From an uncultured Lachnospiraceae bacterium (GTDB lineage: Bacteria > Bacillota > Clostridia > Lachnospirales > Lachnospiraceae): a stretch of DNA of 46,522 nt. Below the pieces are notes generated by a model. The model ran no database searches. It worked only from the letters and a program-made list of their open reading frames with translations, and was not told where the DNA came from. The position numbers were made by a program, and so were the translations under genes. Shown here in pieces: positions 31,677-39,568 of the stretch. Position 1 is the first letter of the stretch. Each line of letters starts with the position of its first letter. The stretch lies in NCBI GenBank assembly GCA_947174505.1, contig CAMWJF010000031.1:1-46522 (forward strand), written 5' to 3'.

Positions 31677-33861
31677 TACTTTTCCTCTCCGCGATTTCTG
31701 CCATTTTGGCTTCGCTCAGACGTGTGTCACCATGTACGCGGGAATAAGCGAGATACCCGTTCATACGGTCAATTTTCGTCAGGTTGCGGCTGCCGCATAC
31801 GGGACAGACATCCATTTCAAGCTCCTGATGCCCGCAGTCGTCGCAGTAAGCCAGAGAAAGGTTCACCCCTTCATAAAAGCCCATGTCCATCGCCCTGCGG
31901 ATCAGCGTCTTGATGGCTTCAATATTATAATCGATCGGATATTTCACATACTGGATCTTACCGCCGTTGGCCATTTCCCAGAAACGGTACTCCAGATCCT
32001 GCTTCTGTATGGGCGTAATATCCTCCGTCACATGGCAGTGAAAGCTGTTGGACACATAATCTCTGTCGGAAACACCCTCCACAATGCCGTATTTAGCCCT
32101 GAACTGCTTCACCTGCAAACCGCACAGATTCTCCGCCGGCGTGCCATAGATTGCGTAAAGATGCCCGTCCTCTTCTTTATACTCCGTAATTTTGTTATTG
32201 ATATGCTCTAACACCTCCAGCGCGAAAGCGCCGTCCTCCACCAGAGATTTCCCGTTATAAAGCTCCTGCAGCTCATTAAAGGCCGTGATGCCGAAGCTGG
32301 CCGTCGCCGACTTTAAAATCGGCTTAATCTTATCGTGAAGCTGCAGGTGCCCGCCCAGAAAACCACCCTCGCAGTAGGCAAGCGGATTCGTAGACGCGCG
32401 CATCTCACCGAGATAGGCATATGTCCTGATGTGCAGATGTCTGATCAGGTTCAGATAGTAATCCAGCACATCGTAGAAATCCCTGCCCTCCTGTCTGGAT
32501 TTCGCCAGAATCATCGGCAGATGCAGGGAAACCGCCCCCACGTTAAATCTGCCCACAAAAACAGGAACGTCCTTATCGTCCGCCGGGTGCATGCCGCCCC
32601 GCTCATACCAGGGAGAGAGAAAGGCACGGCACCCCATAGGGGAAATCACTTTGCCGTACTGCTTATACATGCTGGCGATATAGCCCTTCCCTGTCAGGCT
32701 CAGCCAATCGGGATACATCGTCTTGGCCGAGCACTTCACACCCGCCTCAAACACGTCCTCCAGCTCTTTGCCCGGACCGTGCAGATTCTCATCATATAGA
32801 AATACAATTTTCGGAAACAGCACAGGCTTCTTACATTCCTTCTTGCCCTGTCCCTTCCGGCGCACGTTAAGCATCTGGATGGTGGCCAGCTTCGCAAAAC
32901 GCCCTGTACCGATTCCGGCAGTCACCGTGATAAAAGGATAGTCGCCACGGCTGCTGGCCACCGTATTAAACTTATATTCCCAGCCCTGAAAGCCCTGCTC
33001 GAACTCTTTCTTTACATCCGCAAGCGCCTCCGCCTCCGCCATTTCCTTATCAATACCCAGCTTTTTATATTTCGCTATGTTCCTCTTGTAGGATTTTTCC
33101 GCATAAGGCTCTAAAATCTTATCGACCTCCGGCACCGTAAATCCACCGTACTGCTGGCTCGCCGCACTCAGAACAATATCTCCTATGACATCGAAAGCCA
33201 CATCCAGCGTCTTCGGTTCATTGTACCAGATATTTCCCATCTCGAAACCGCCGGAAAGCACCTCCGCCACATTGAAGAGACAGCAGTTCATGGTATCCCT
33301 TCTGGCAGACATGTCATGGACATAAATATACCCGTCCCGACATGCCTGAATTTCCTCCGTGGTCATAAAAAATTTCTGGTAAAGCTCCTTGTTAAACTGG
33401 TTAAAAATCAGGCTGCGCTTTGTGGAGACAAGGGCGCTGTCCGTATTAGCGTTCTCCTTGTCTCCAATGTACATGATGGACTGACTCTTCTTATAGACGT
33501 CGTCCATCATGCGCACAAAATCCTGCTTATAATTGCGGTAATCCCGATAGCTCTTCGCCACAATCGGCTTCACATCCTCCAGCGCGCTCTCCACAATATT
33601 GTGCATGATCTGAATGGGAATCTTCTCCTCATCCAGCTCGTTCACCTTATCGACAACGGTCTGACAAATGTGCTTCTTCTCTTCCTCCGTAAACTTAGTG
33701 AGGGCACGATATGCGCTTTTCCCCACTGCGTCGATGACCTTCTGTACATTAAACGCCTCCAGACTGCCATCCTTCTTGATCACCTTCACACCCTTCTCCG
33801 GCTGGTACTCAAGTCCGTAGTTCTCCCCATCCGAATAATCTGACTCAAATTTACTACCCAT
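31672..33861 (-). CDS. nrdD: Anaerobic ribonucleoside-triphosphate reductase
   Basis: 729 residues, class III. An N-terminal ATP-cone allosteric domain (VIKKDGSLEAFNVQKVIDAVGKSAYRAL) is followed by the catalytic barrel (MSARRDTMNCCLFNVAEVLSGG). A C-terminal zinc site (CDDCGHQELEMDVCPVCG) leads to the glycyl-radical segment RMNGYLAYSRV. It reduces NTPs to dNTPs without oxygen, activated by NrdG. GGAGGGGCGT precedes the ATG. Two NrdR boxes cover its promoter. The stop codon is inside a hairpin-rich element. Confidence 0.98.
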   Translation of the reverse strand: MGSKFESDYSDGENYGLEYQPEKGVKVIKKDGSLEAFNVQKVIDAVGKSAYRALTKFTEEEKKHICQTVVDKVNELDEEKIPIQIMHNIVESALEDVKPIVAKSYRDYRNYKQDFVRMMDDVYKKSQSIMYIGDKENANTDSALVSTKRSLIFNQFNKELYQKFFMTTEEIQACRDGYIYVHDMSARRDTMNCCLFNVAEVLSGGFEMGNIWYNEPKTLDVAFDVIGDIVLSAASQQYGGFTVPEVDKILEPYAEKSYKRNIAKYKKLGIDKEMAEAEALADVKKEFEQGFQGWEYKFNTVASSRGDYPFITVTAGIGTGRFAKLATIQMLNVRRKGQGKKECKKPVLFPKIVFLYDENLHGPGKELEDVFEAGVKCSAKTMYPDWLSLTGKGYIASMYKQYGKVISPMGCRAFLSPWYERGGMHPADDKDVPVFVGRFNVGAVSLHLPMILAKSRQEGRDFYDVLDYYLNLIRHLHIRTYAYLGEMRASTNPLAYCEGGFLGGHLQLHDKIKPILKSATASFGITAFNELQELYNGKSLVEDGAFALEVLEHINNKITEYKEEDGHLYAIYGTPAENLCGLQVKQFRAKYGIVEGVSDRDYVSNSFHCHVTEDITPIQKQDLEYRFWEMANGGKIQYVKYPIDYNIEAIKTLIRRAMDMGFYEGVNLSLAYCDDCGHQELEMDVCPVCGSRNLTKIDRMNGYLAYSRVHGDTRLSEAKMAEIAERKSM

Positions 33862-33904
33862 ACGCCCCTCCGTAAATTTATCCGCCTGCTATTCAGCAGC
33901 GTTT

Positions 33905-33950
33905 CCACAAAATATAGTGTTGGTTGACATAACGACACAATATATTGCGG
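33905..33950 (-). promoter_or_regulatory. Paired NrdR boxes overlapping the nrdD promoter
   Basis: Two 16-base sites resemble the NrdR consensus. 33905-33920 reads ACACTATATTTTGTGG on the minus strand and 33935-33950 reads CCGCAATATATTGTGT. Their centres are 30 bases apart, close to three helical turns, as is usual for NrdR pairs. A possible promoter (TTGTGT, 17 bases, CTATAT) overlaps both boxes, so ATP/dATP-bound NrdR would block it. The nrdR gene is not in this window. Confidence 0.85.
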
Positions 33951-34017
33951 TTTAGGAATAGTATACGGTAATAAACATGTTATGTCAATGAAAACACCCC
34001 TTAAAAAACACCAAAAA

Positions 34018-34044
34018 GGGATATGTCTTTTTGTGACATATCCC
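34018..34044 (-). terminator. Intrinsic terminator of WYL gene
   Basis: The arms GGGATATGTC and GACATATCCC form a ten-base perfect stem. On the minus strand the stem is followed by CTTTTTGGTG and later TTTTTT. It starts 21 bases after the WYL gene stop and separates it from the nrd promoter. Confidence 0.85.
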
Positions 34045-34064
34045 AAAAGAAATCAATCTGCCTG

Positions 34065-35057
34065 CTATTCCTCATACCCGGCAAGCGTTTTTCTCAAATG
34101 GAGCCGGTAGCTGTCCACCACGGATTCCGGCGCCAAAATCCGCGCTCCCGCGCCAAGCCCCGTAATCCATCCGAAAAACTGTCCGCTGACCGCCACCCGC
34201 ACCCTGACAGAAAAATGCGCTTCATCCCGGATGCGGACGGCCGCCTCCTTGCCGAAACGGTCCATCACCACGCCGATCAGACTGTTTTCAAACAGCAGGG
34301 TAACAGCCTCTTCCCTGCCTCCGTACATGCCAAAGGTTTTGTTGGCGTAATCCGCGATATCAAAACGTTCAAAGAGAGCGGCGCCTTCCCGATTTTGATC
34401 CAGCACCTGAATTTTCGCCATCTTATCCACCCGGAAGTGCTTAATCTTATCTTCCTCGCTGTCATGGGCAATCAGATAATAATACTCGTCCTTACAGGTG
34501 AGCGCCCACGGACTTTCCTGATAGGGTTTCCCATCCCGGCGCGGCACAAGCTCCCTTTTCAGGTTCCACTCCAGATATTGAAAGGAAATCTGCCGGTTTC
34601 CCTGAATCGCCCTGTGGATATCATCCACCACATAATAAATGCTCTCGTTTGCCGTCTTGATGCGGTTCGCCACATAGACCTGCCTCTGCAGCTGCCCGGC
34701 CTCCGCCTTCGAGGCCAGCTTCTCAATCTTGGAAATCAGCTCCCTCGATTTGCTTGCCGTTAAAAACCGGGATGCCTGCACCGTCTCTACCAGAAGTTTT
34801 AACTCCGCCAGTTCAAAGTCCCGTCCGGCCAGATAATAGCCGCCCCCCGTCTTTGCTTTCACAAGCACGATATCATACCCGAAATCAACCAGCTGGGCAA
34901 TATCGTCATATATACTTTTGCGTTCCGCTTTCACATCATATGCCGCCAGCGCATCAATCAGCGCCTGCGTACTCATACAATGCTCCTCGTCGGACTGCTC
35001 TGTCAATATCTTTAAAAGATACAGTAATTTCTGTTTCTGCTTCGTGGACCTTGCCAT
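34065..35057 (-). CDS. WYL domain transcriptional regulator (YafY-like)
   Basis: 330 residues. An N-terminal helix-turn-helix (about 5-75: STQALIDALAAYDVKAERKSIYDDIAQLVDFGYDI) is followed by a WYL domain (about 145-230: ISFQYLEWNLKRE... and YYYLIAHD...KIKHFRVDKM) and a C-terminal WCX-like region. WYL domains bind nucleic acid or nucleotide ligands; the signal here is unknown. GAGGTT precedes the ATG. The HAD gene lies upstream on the same strand with structured repeat copy 3 between them. Confidence 0.92.
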   Translation of the reverse strand: MARSTKQKQKLLYLLKILTEQSDEEHCMSTQALIDALAAYDVKAERKSIYDDIAQLVDFGYDIVLVKAKTGGGYYLAGRDFELAELKLLVETVQASRFLTASKSRELISKIEKLASKAEAGQLQRQVYVANRIKTANESIYYVVDDIHRAIQGNRQISFQYLEWNLKRELVPRRDGKPYQESPWALTCKDEYYYLIAHDSEEDKIKHFRVDKMAKIQVLDQNREGAALFERFDIADYANKTFGMYGGREEAVTLLFENSLIGVVMDRFGKEAAVRIRDEAHFSVRVRVAVSGQFFGWITGLGAGARILAPESVVDSYRLHLRKTLAGYEE

Positions 35058-35078
35058 GCTCTAACCTCACACTTCGCG

Positions 35079-35172
35079 GAGAATGCCGTATTTCAGGCAG
35101 TCTCCTGAGTGAGATTTAGTATTTCCAAGTCAGCTTGGCTGACTTTGTCCCTTTTAGAAATACTTCTCACTC
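35079..35172 (-). repeat. Two-hairpin structured repeat, copy 3 (across HAD gene end)
   Basis: On the minus strand the plan is that of copies 1 and 2, with different bases: outer stem GAGTGAGA with TCTCACTC, middle AGTATTTC with GAAATACT, inner AAGTCAGC with GCTGACTT, then a second hairpin ending GGCATTCTC. Unpaired CTAAAA, CTAAAT and TGAAATAC are kept. The HAD stop codon (35167-35169) lies in the outer stem, and the orientation again follows the upstream gene. Confidence 0.8.
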
Positions 35173-35859
35173 CAGGATCTGCAGTAATTCCTCCAGACGG
35201 CGGATCTCGTAATCCGTACGCACTTCCACGTCCTTCGCCCTTCCTTCCGGGTTAAACCAGCAGGAAGCCACGCCCGCGTTCTCCGCCCCCCTCATATCGC
35301 TTGTCAGGGAATCCCCCACCAGAATGCATTCTTCCCGCGTCACATCCGGCAGCGCGGCAAAACAGGCATCAAAATACTCTTTTCTGGGCTTAGGATATCC
35401 CATAAGCTCTGAGACAAATACCCCGTCCATCAGTCTGTCAAGCCCCGACAGCTTCATCTTACTTGCCTGCGTCGTGTTGACTCCATTGGTCACTACATAC
35501 TGCCGATAACCCCTTTCATTGAGCAGAATGACAAGCTCCTTTGCCCCATCTATATAGAAGAAAACATTTCCCAGTTCCCGCTGGAAATCCGCATTGGTCT
35601 TCTCCGGCGTCACATGGGTGATTCCCAATTCTTCAAACAAGGTACGAAAACGCCCAACGGTCACCTGTTCCTTGGTCAGCTCCCCCGTTTCCAGACGAAG
35701 CCAGTAACTTTTATTGATGGCGTCATAACGCGCCGTAACCGCTTCGTTGACGGGCAGACCATTCTGGTTAAAAACCGCCCGCAGCGCATGCTCCATGGAA
35801 AGATCAAAATTGAGCAGCGTCTGGTCCAGATCCCAAAGAATTGTTGTAAATTTTCCCAT
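35167..35859 (-). CDS. HAD-superfamily phosphatase, YjjG-like pyrimidine 5'-nucleotidase
   Basis: 230 residues. HAD motif I is ILWDLDQTLLNFD, motif II is in YVVTNG, and motifs III/IV are YPKPRKEYF and CILVGDSLTSDMRGAENAG. A helical cap (about 20-95) with SYWLRLETGELTKEQV matches the YjjG group, which dephosphorylates non-canonical pyrimidine nucleotides. Substrate choice is inference. GGGAGAAATGA precedes the ATG. Its stop codon is embedded in structured repeat copy 3. The WYL regulator follows. Confidence 0.9.
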   Translation of the reverse strand: MGKFTTILWDLDQTLLNFDLSMEHALRAVFNQNGLPVNEAVTARYDAINKSYWLRLETGELTKEQVTVGRFRTLFEELGITHVTPEKTNADFQRELGNVFFYIDGAKELVILLNERGYRQYVVTNGVNTTQASKMKLSGLDRLMDGVFVSELMGYPKPRKEYFDACFAALPDVTREECILVGDSLTSDMRGAENAGVASCWFNPEGRAKDVEVRTDYEIRRLEELLQILE

Positions 35860-35905
35860 TTCATTTCTCCCGGAGAAAAATTTCCTACATTATTTTAAGA
35901 AGAAA

Positions 35906-35927
35906 GGGCGTTCACCTATGAACACCC
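35906..35927 (-). terminator. Intrinsic terminator of small membrane protein gene
   Basis: On the minus strand GGGTGTTCA, loop TAGG and TGAACGCCC form a nine-base stem with one mismatch. CTTTCTTCTTAAAA follows. It lies 38 bases after the small gene's stop at 35965. Confidence 0.75.
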
Positions 35928-35964
35928 TTCCGCTTTCTTCCTACCATAAATGCGCCGCAAAACG

Positions 35965-36141
35965 CTATGCTGTTGTGCTCCCATCCGCCGCATCCGCCTG
36001 CGTCTCCAGAGCCGCCTTCGCGTCCTTACTCCTTCTCCACTTCACACCGATCACGCACGCCACAATCACCAGCGCCACAATCAGCACAAACTGAAGCAGA
36101 TACGATAAAAATGCGTTTACAAATAAAATTAAATTTGTCAT
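35965..36141 (-). CDS. Small single-pass membrane protein
   Basis: 58 residues from the ATG at 36141, chosen because GGAGG precedes it by five bases; the longer frame from 36189 has no ribosome site. A single hydrophobic helix (NLILFVNAFLSYLLQFVLIV... to CVIGV) is followed by a basic stop-transfer (KWRRSKDAK) and a soluble Ala/Asp-rich tail. I recognise no named family. It stands alone, with its own terminator, between the rnhA and HAD genes. Confidence 0.75.
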   Translation of the reverse strand: MTNLILFVNAFLSYLLQFVLIVALVIVACVIGVKWRRSKDAKAALETQADAADGSTTA

Positions 36142-36330
36142 CTTTTCCTCCATTCTGAAGCAAAGAAAATTTGTGATGCTTCTACACAAATTCTAACTGA
36201 ACTCAATCAGTTTGTTGAACTAAATTACCCGTCAGAGAAGTGATGCAGCCTTCCACATCCTTCTCTTCAAAAATTCACGCCTTGAGACGAAACCGATCCG
36301 CCTCCAAAACTATATCCATGATACCACCAA

Positions 36331-36801
36331 TCAGATGGTATCGTCAAGCAGTTCTGTACCGTCTGCCGCCGTGGTAGCCAGCTTATCACACCGCTCGTTC
36401 TCCGGGTGTCCATCATGCCCCTTGACCCACTGAAAAGTGACACGGTGCGGTTTCATGGCGCGAAGCAGGCGTTCCCACAAATCTATGTTTTTGACAGGCT
36501 TGTTTCCCGCCGTCTTCCATCCCTTCTTCAGCCACCCCTCAATCCAATGCTGGTTAAAAGCATCGGTCACATATTTGGAATCGGAAACCAGAAGCACCTC
36601 GCATGGTTTTGTGAGCGCCTCCAGTCCCACAATAGCCGCCATCAGCTCCATCCGGTTATTGGTCGTCTTTTTGTATCCGGCGGAATACTCCCGCTCATGC
36701 AGCGTCCCTTTGCCGTCAATATATTGCAGCACTGTCCCGTAGCCGCCCGGCCCTTCCGGGTTTCCCCGCGCTGCGCCGTCTGTGTAAATGGTCACCTTCA
36801 T
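36331..36801 (-). CDS. rnhA: Ribonuclease HI
   Basis: 156 residues. The four carboxylates are seen in [11 protein letters not shown] (Asp8), [10 protein letters not shown] (Glu), [13 protein letters not shown] (Asp) and [12 protein letters not shown] (Asp), with [10 protein letters not shown] the usual late loop. It cuts RNA in RNA-DNA hybrids. AAAGGAA precedes the ATG. A seven-base stem hairpin (GATACCA with TGGTATC) overlaps the stop codon and may close the transcript. Confidence 0.97.
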   Translation of the reverse strand: MKVTIYTDGAARGNPEGPGGYGTVLQYIDGKGTLHEREYSAGYKKTTNNRMELMAAIVGLEALTKPCEVLLVSDSKYVTDAFNQHWIEGWLKKGWKTAGNKPVKNIDLWERLLRAMKPHRVTFQWVKGHDGHPENERCDKLATTAADGTELLDDTI

Positions 36802-36946
36802 GCAAATTCCTTTCCGTTTCTAATGTCTTTGTCTACATTCCGTGCCTTCAAAACCGATTCCAATTCGAACTCAATAGATAATTCTATTCTTTGAGCGGAT
36901 TGCCGCCATGTTCCTGCTTCGTTCTTCCGGGCTTTTTATATCCATC

Positions 36947-38090
36947 TTATTTGCCCTCTATTGTTTTTACATACTGAATAAACCGAGCTAATGTCCATAT
37001 TCTGTCTCTGCGATCCTTTGGATATGTCACTATGTAAGGTTTCGGTACAACCAGTATGACATTCCCTGCCTGCATTTCATCCATCTGCGCCCCAGATATC
37101 CCCTGTTGAAGCGTACACAGATACTTCGGCCTATCCCGCAATCGATCTGCTTCGTTCAATACCTGCCTCCACCTGTCCTTGCAGGTTGTTTTCGCTGCTA
37201 AAGAAATAATGCAATCTGTTGAAAAACCATAATCATGGTATGCTTCCTGCGAAGGAAACAAAAAGTCTGGCTTCTTGTTGCCCTCCGTAACTGCCTGTGA
37301 CGAATACTCTATACCATTCCCGTCGAATATTGCTGATAAATGATGCTCAAGACTTTTACCCGCCCGACTTTTTCTGCGATTCAGCACTACATTAGCAATT
37401 CTTACAAATTCGTCCACCGACTGAAATCCTTTTGTGATTATATCTCCATATCTTGCATACTCCAATGCCCTGAAAAGAGTATATTCCATATTTGTCCAAC
37501 TGATAATTTTCTCATCAGGGTTAGTGAGAATATATTCCACATGATTATATGTCTTCTCTTCAATCGTTCTTGCCGCCGCAGACATGACATCTGACGTCGG
37601 AAAATCCACATCAAGCCCACTGATAAACTCCTGTATTGCCAGTTTTTCCTGTGTCTCTGACGATATTTTCCCTGTATCAATAAGACTGTTCGTTTCTGTA
37701 GGGCTGATTCCAAATGTGTCAAGGATATCCGCAGTAGTCAAAACTCGTCTGTTGTGTAAATACGAATAACGCTCCTGTCTGTTCAGGTTTCAAAAATAGA
37801 AATCCTCTTCCAAATCGCGTAATTCTCAGCTCATTTTTACTCTCATAGTATGTAAAACAGCTTTCTGTTTCAAAATCGTCCTGCCATCTGATTTTTACCG
37901 TCCTTTTAGAAATTCCATCCTGCACAAGTTCCTGTCTGCTGAACATCATCTCTACAGCCGATTTTGAAATCAGGATACCAGACTGATGACCGCCTGTTGC
38001 TCCTGTATCATTTGCAGAGAGAAATTTACAAAATCCTTTTTCACTGTTAAGAACAGATTTTATCGCCTGTCTTGCATATCCTGTAATCAT
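36947..38090 (-). pseudogene. EcoRII-type restriction endonuclease, split by a frameshift
   Basis: Two overlapping frames make one EcoRII-like enzyme. 38090-37719 (123 residues) is the N-terminal effector-DNA-binding domain (SANDTGATGGHQSGILISKSAVE... ELRITRFGRGF). 37741-36947 (264 residues) is the catalytic domain, with KKPDFLFPSQEAY and LAAKTTCKDRWRQVL, the PD-(D/E)XK core. The frame changes near 37740-37800, within a 23-base overlap; the second part would need TTG at 37741. The catalytic half is complete, so a separate product with relaxed control is possible. It directly follows the methyltransferase stop. Target CCWGG is inferred from the family. Confidence 0.85.
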
Positions 38091-39239
38091 CTAAATCACC
38101 AGCCTCTGTAGTCCTTTTCCCTCTGCCAATTCCATTTCTTCCATTTTCTTTACTATCAGCTTTGCTACATTCTCCATCAACGGTACTACGACAGAATTTC
38201 CAAATTGCTTATACGCCTGTGTATCGGATACCGGAATTTTGAAATTATCTGGAAATCCCTGTAATCTTGCACATTCACGCGGTGTCAGCCGTCGGGGATT
38301 TTTACCCCTCTGCTCAATCAGTATTTCCGAACCATCTTTATAATATCTCGCACTGATTGTTCTTGATACGCCATTCAATGGAGCAATGCCATACCCAAAT
38401 CCATTTCCTGCAGCCCTGTGCTTTGCTGCATAATTTTGAAGATATGTCCAAAGTTTATCTGATAACGTATATTTCTCATCAACATTTTTATCCAGGATGT
38501 CACGTATAACTGGTTTTGGAGAGATAGGTTCCAGTTTAAAATCAAATTGTACCTTTTTTCCATATTTCTTACGGTCAAATCCCACAATAAGAATACGTTC
38601 TCTGTGCTGTGGTACATAATTCTGCCCATCCAATACAGAATAAAACACACTGTAATCCAGTTCTTCCAATGATTCCAATATTATTTTGAATGTTCTGCCT
38701 TTATCATGGCTACACAGATTTTTTACATTCTCCAGCATAAAAGCATTTGGTCTTTTTTCTTTTAAAATCCTGCAAACATCAAAGAAGAGCGTTCCCTGTG
38801 TCTTATCCTCAAATCCTGTCGCTCTGCCAAGACTATTTTTTTTTGAAACACCCGCAATGGAAAATGGCTGACAGGGGAATCCGGCTACCAAAATATTGTG
38901 ATCTGGTATAGACGAAGCTGACACCTGTGTAATATCTCCCTCCGGCTGTTCTCCAAAATTAGCAAAATATGTCTGCTGACTGTATTTATTCCACTCATTT
39001 GAATAAACACAATGTCCACCAGCCCTTTCAAAAGCAATTCTCATTCCACCTATTCCGGCAAACAAATCAATAAATGTAAACTGACGGTCTTTCACTTCTC
39101 GCTGTCTTCTTCTCATATCGGTAACATAATACGCAACCGCTTCCCTTACACAGTCCTGCATTGTTTGTTCCATCATCACAGAATATGCGTTCAATTCATT
39201 ATATAGCTCATCATCAACCCTTAAATGTATCTGCTTCAT
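38091..39239 (-). CDS. DNA (cytosine-5) methyltransferase with RHH-like N-terminus
   Basis: 382 residues. Residues 1-45 ([19 protein letters not shown]... [10 protein letters not shown]) look like a ribbon-helix-helix DNA-binding domain. The rest is a C5 methyltransferase: [16 protein letters not shown] (SAM), GFPCQPFS (catalytic Cys), [17 protein letters not shown] and [11 protein letters not shown]. It should protect the EcoRII-type site. The added N-terminal domain could repress its own promoter, as the HTH-bearing M.SsoII and M.EcoRII are known to do. AGGAG precedes the ATG. The stop abuts the restriction gene start. Confidence 0.94.
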   Translation of the reverse strand: MKQIHLRVDDELYNELNAYSVMMEQTMQDCVREAVAYYVTDMRRRQREVKDRQFTFIDLFAGIGGMRIAFERAGGHCVYSNEWNKYSQQTYFANFGEQPEGDITQVSASSIPDHNILVAGFPCQPFSIAGVSKKNSLGRATGFEDKTQGTLFFDVCRILKEKRPNAFMLENVKNLCSHDKGRTFKIILESLEELDYSVFYSVLDGQNYVPQHRERILIVGFDRKKYGKKVQFDFKLEPISPKPVIRDILDKNVDEKYTLSDKLWTYLQNYAAKHRAAGNGFGYGIAPLNGVSRTISARYYKDGSEILIEQRGKNPRRLTPRECARLQGFPDNFKIPVSDTQAYKQFGNSVVVPLMENVAKLIVKKMEEMELAEGKGLQRLVI

Positions 39240-39568
39240 TCATATCACTCCTGGGCAATAATTTATACCTGATTTTTCCCTTATTATACTATCAAACGTA
39301 ATGTATAACAATCTATATTTAGAAAATTTGTTTTTTGCCCCTCATGACCAGTGTGACCAAAATTCAGAGTAAAAGTAAGCGTTCCCTTTTGTCACAGATG
39401 TACCATCTTGTAGAATCGCTGGAACATATCAGGTAAAGCGGCATTCCAGTCTGGCAGGTTCTTTCCTAACAGCTGGTTTTGATGCTTTCAGAAAAATATA
39501 ATCTGCCGCCAGCAAAAAGATGTTTTATAAGAATATTTCATCACTCAAGCCCGACCGGAACCATGAAA
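39240..39568. other. Gap upstream of methyltransferase, no gene seen
   Basis: 329 bases between the methyltransferase start and the MutS-like gene end. The first 75 bases hold the methyltransferase promoter. The rest holds no frame with a ribosome site and no clear terminator. The base composition shifts from A+T rich to moderate near 39350, which marks the edge of the restriction-modification insert. Confidence 0.6.
39283..39311 (-). promoter_or_regulatory. Promoter of restriction-modification genes
   Basis: On the minus strand TTGTTA (39306-39311) and TATAAT (39283-39288) are 17 bases apart, 44 bases before the methyltransferase ATG. The A+T-rich surroundings could hold the operator for the ribbon-helix-helix domain, but no clear dyad was found. 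Confidence 0.8.
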
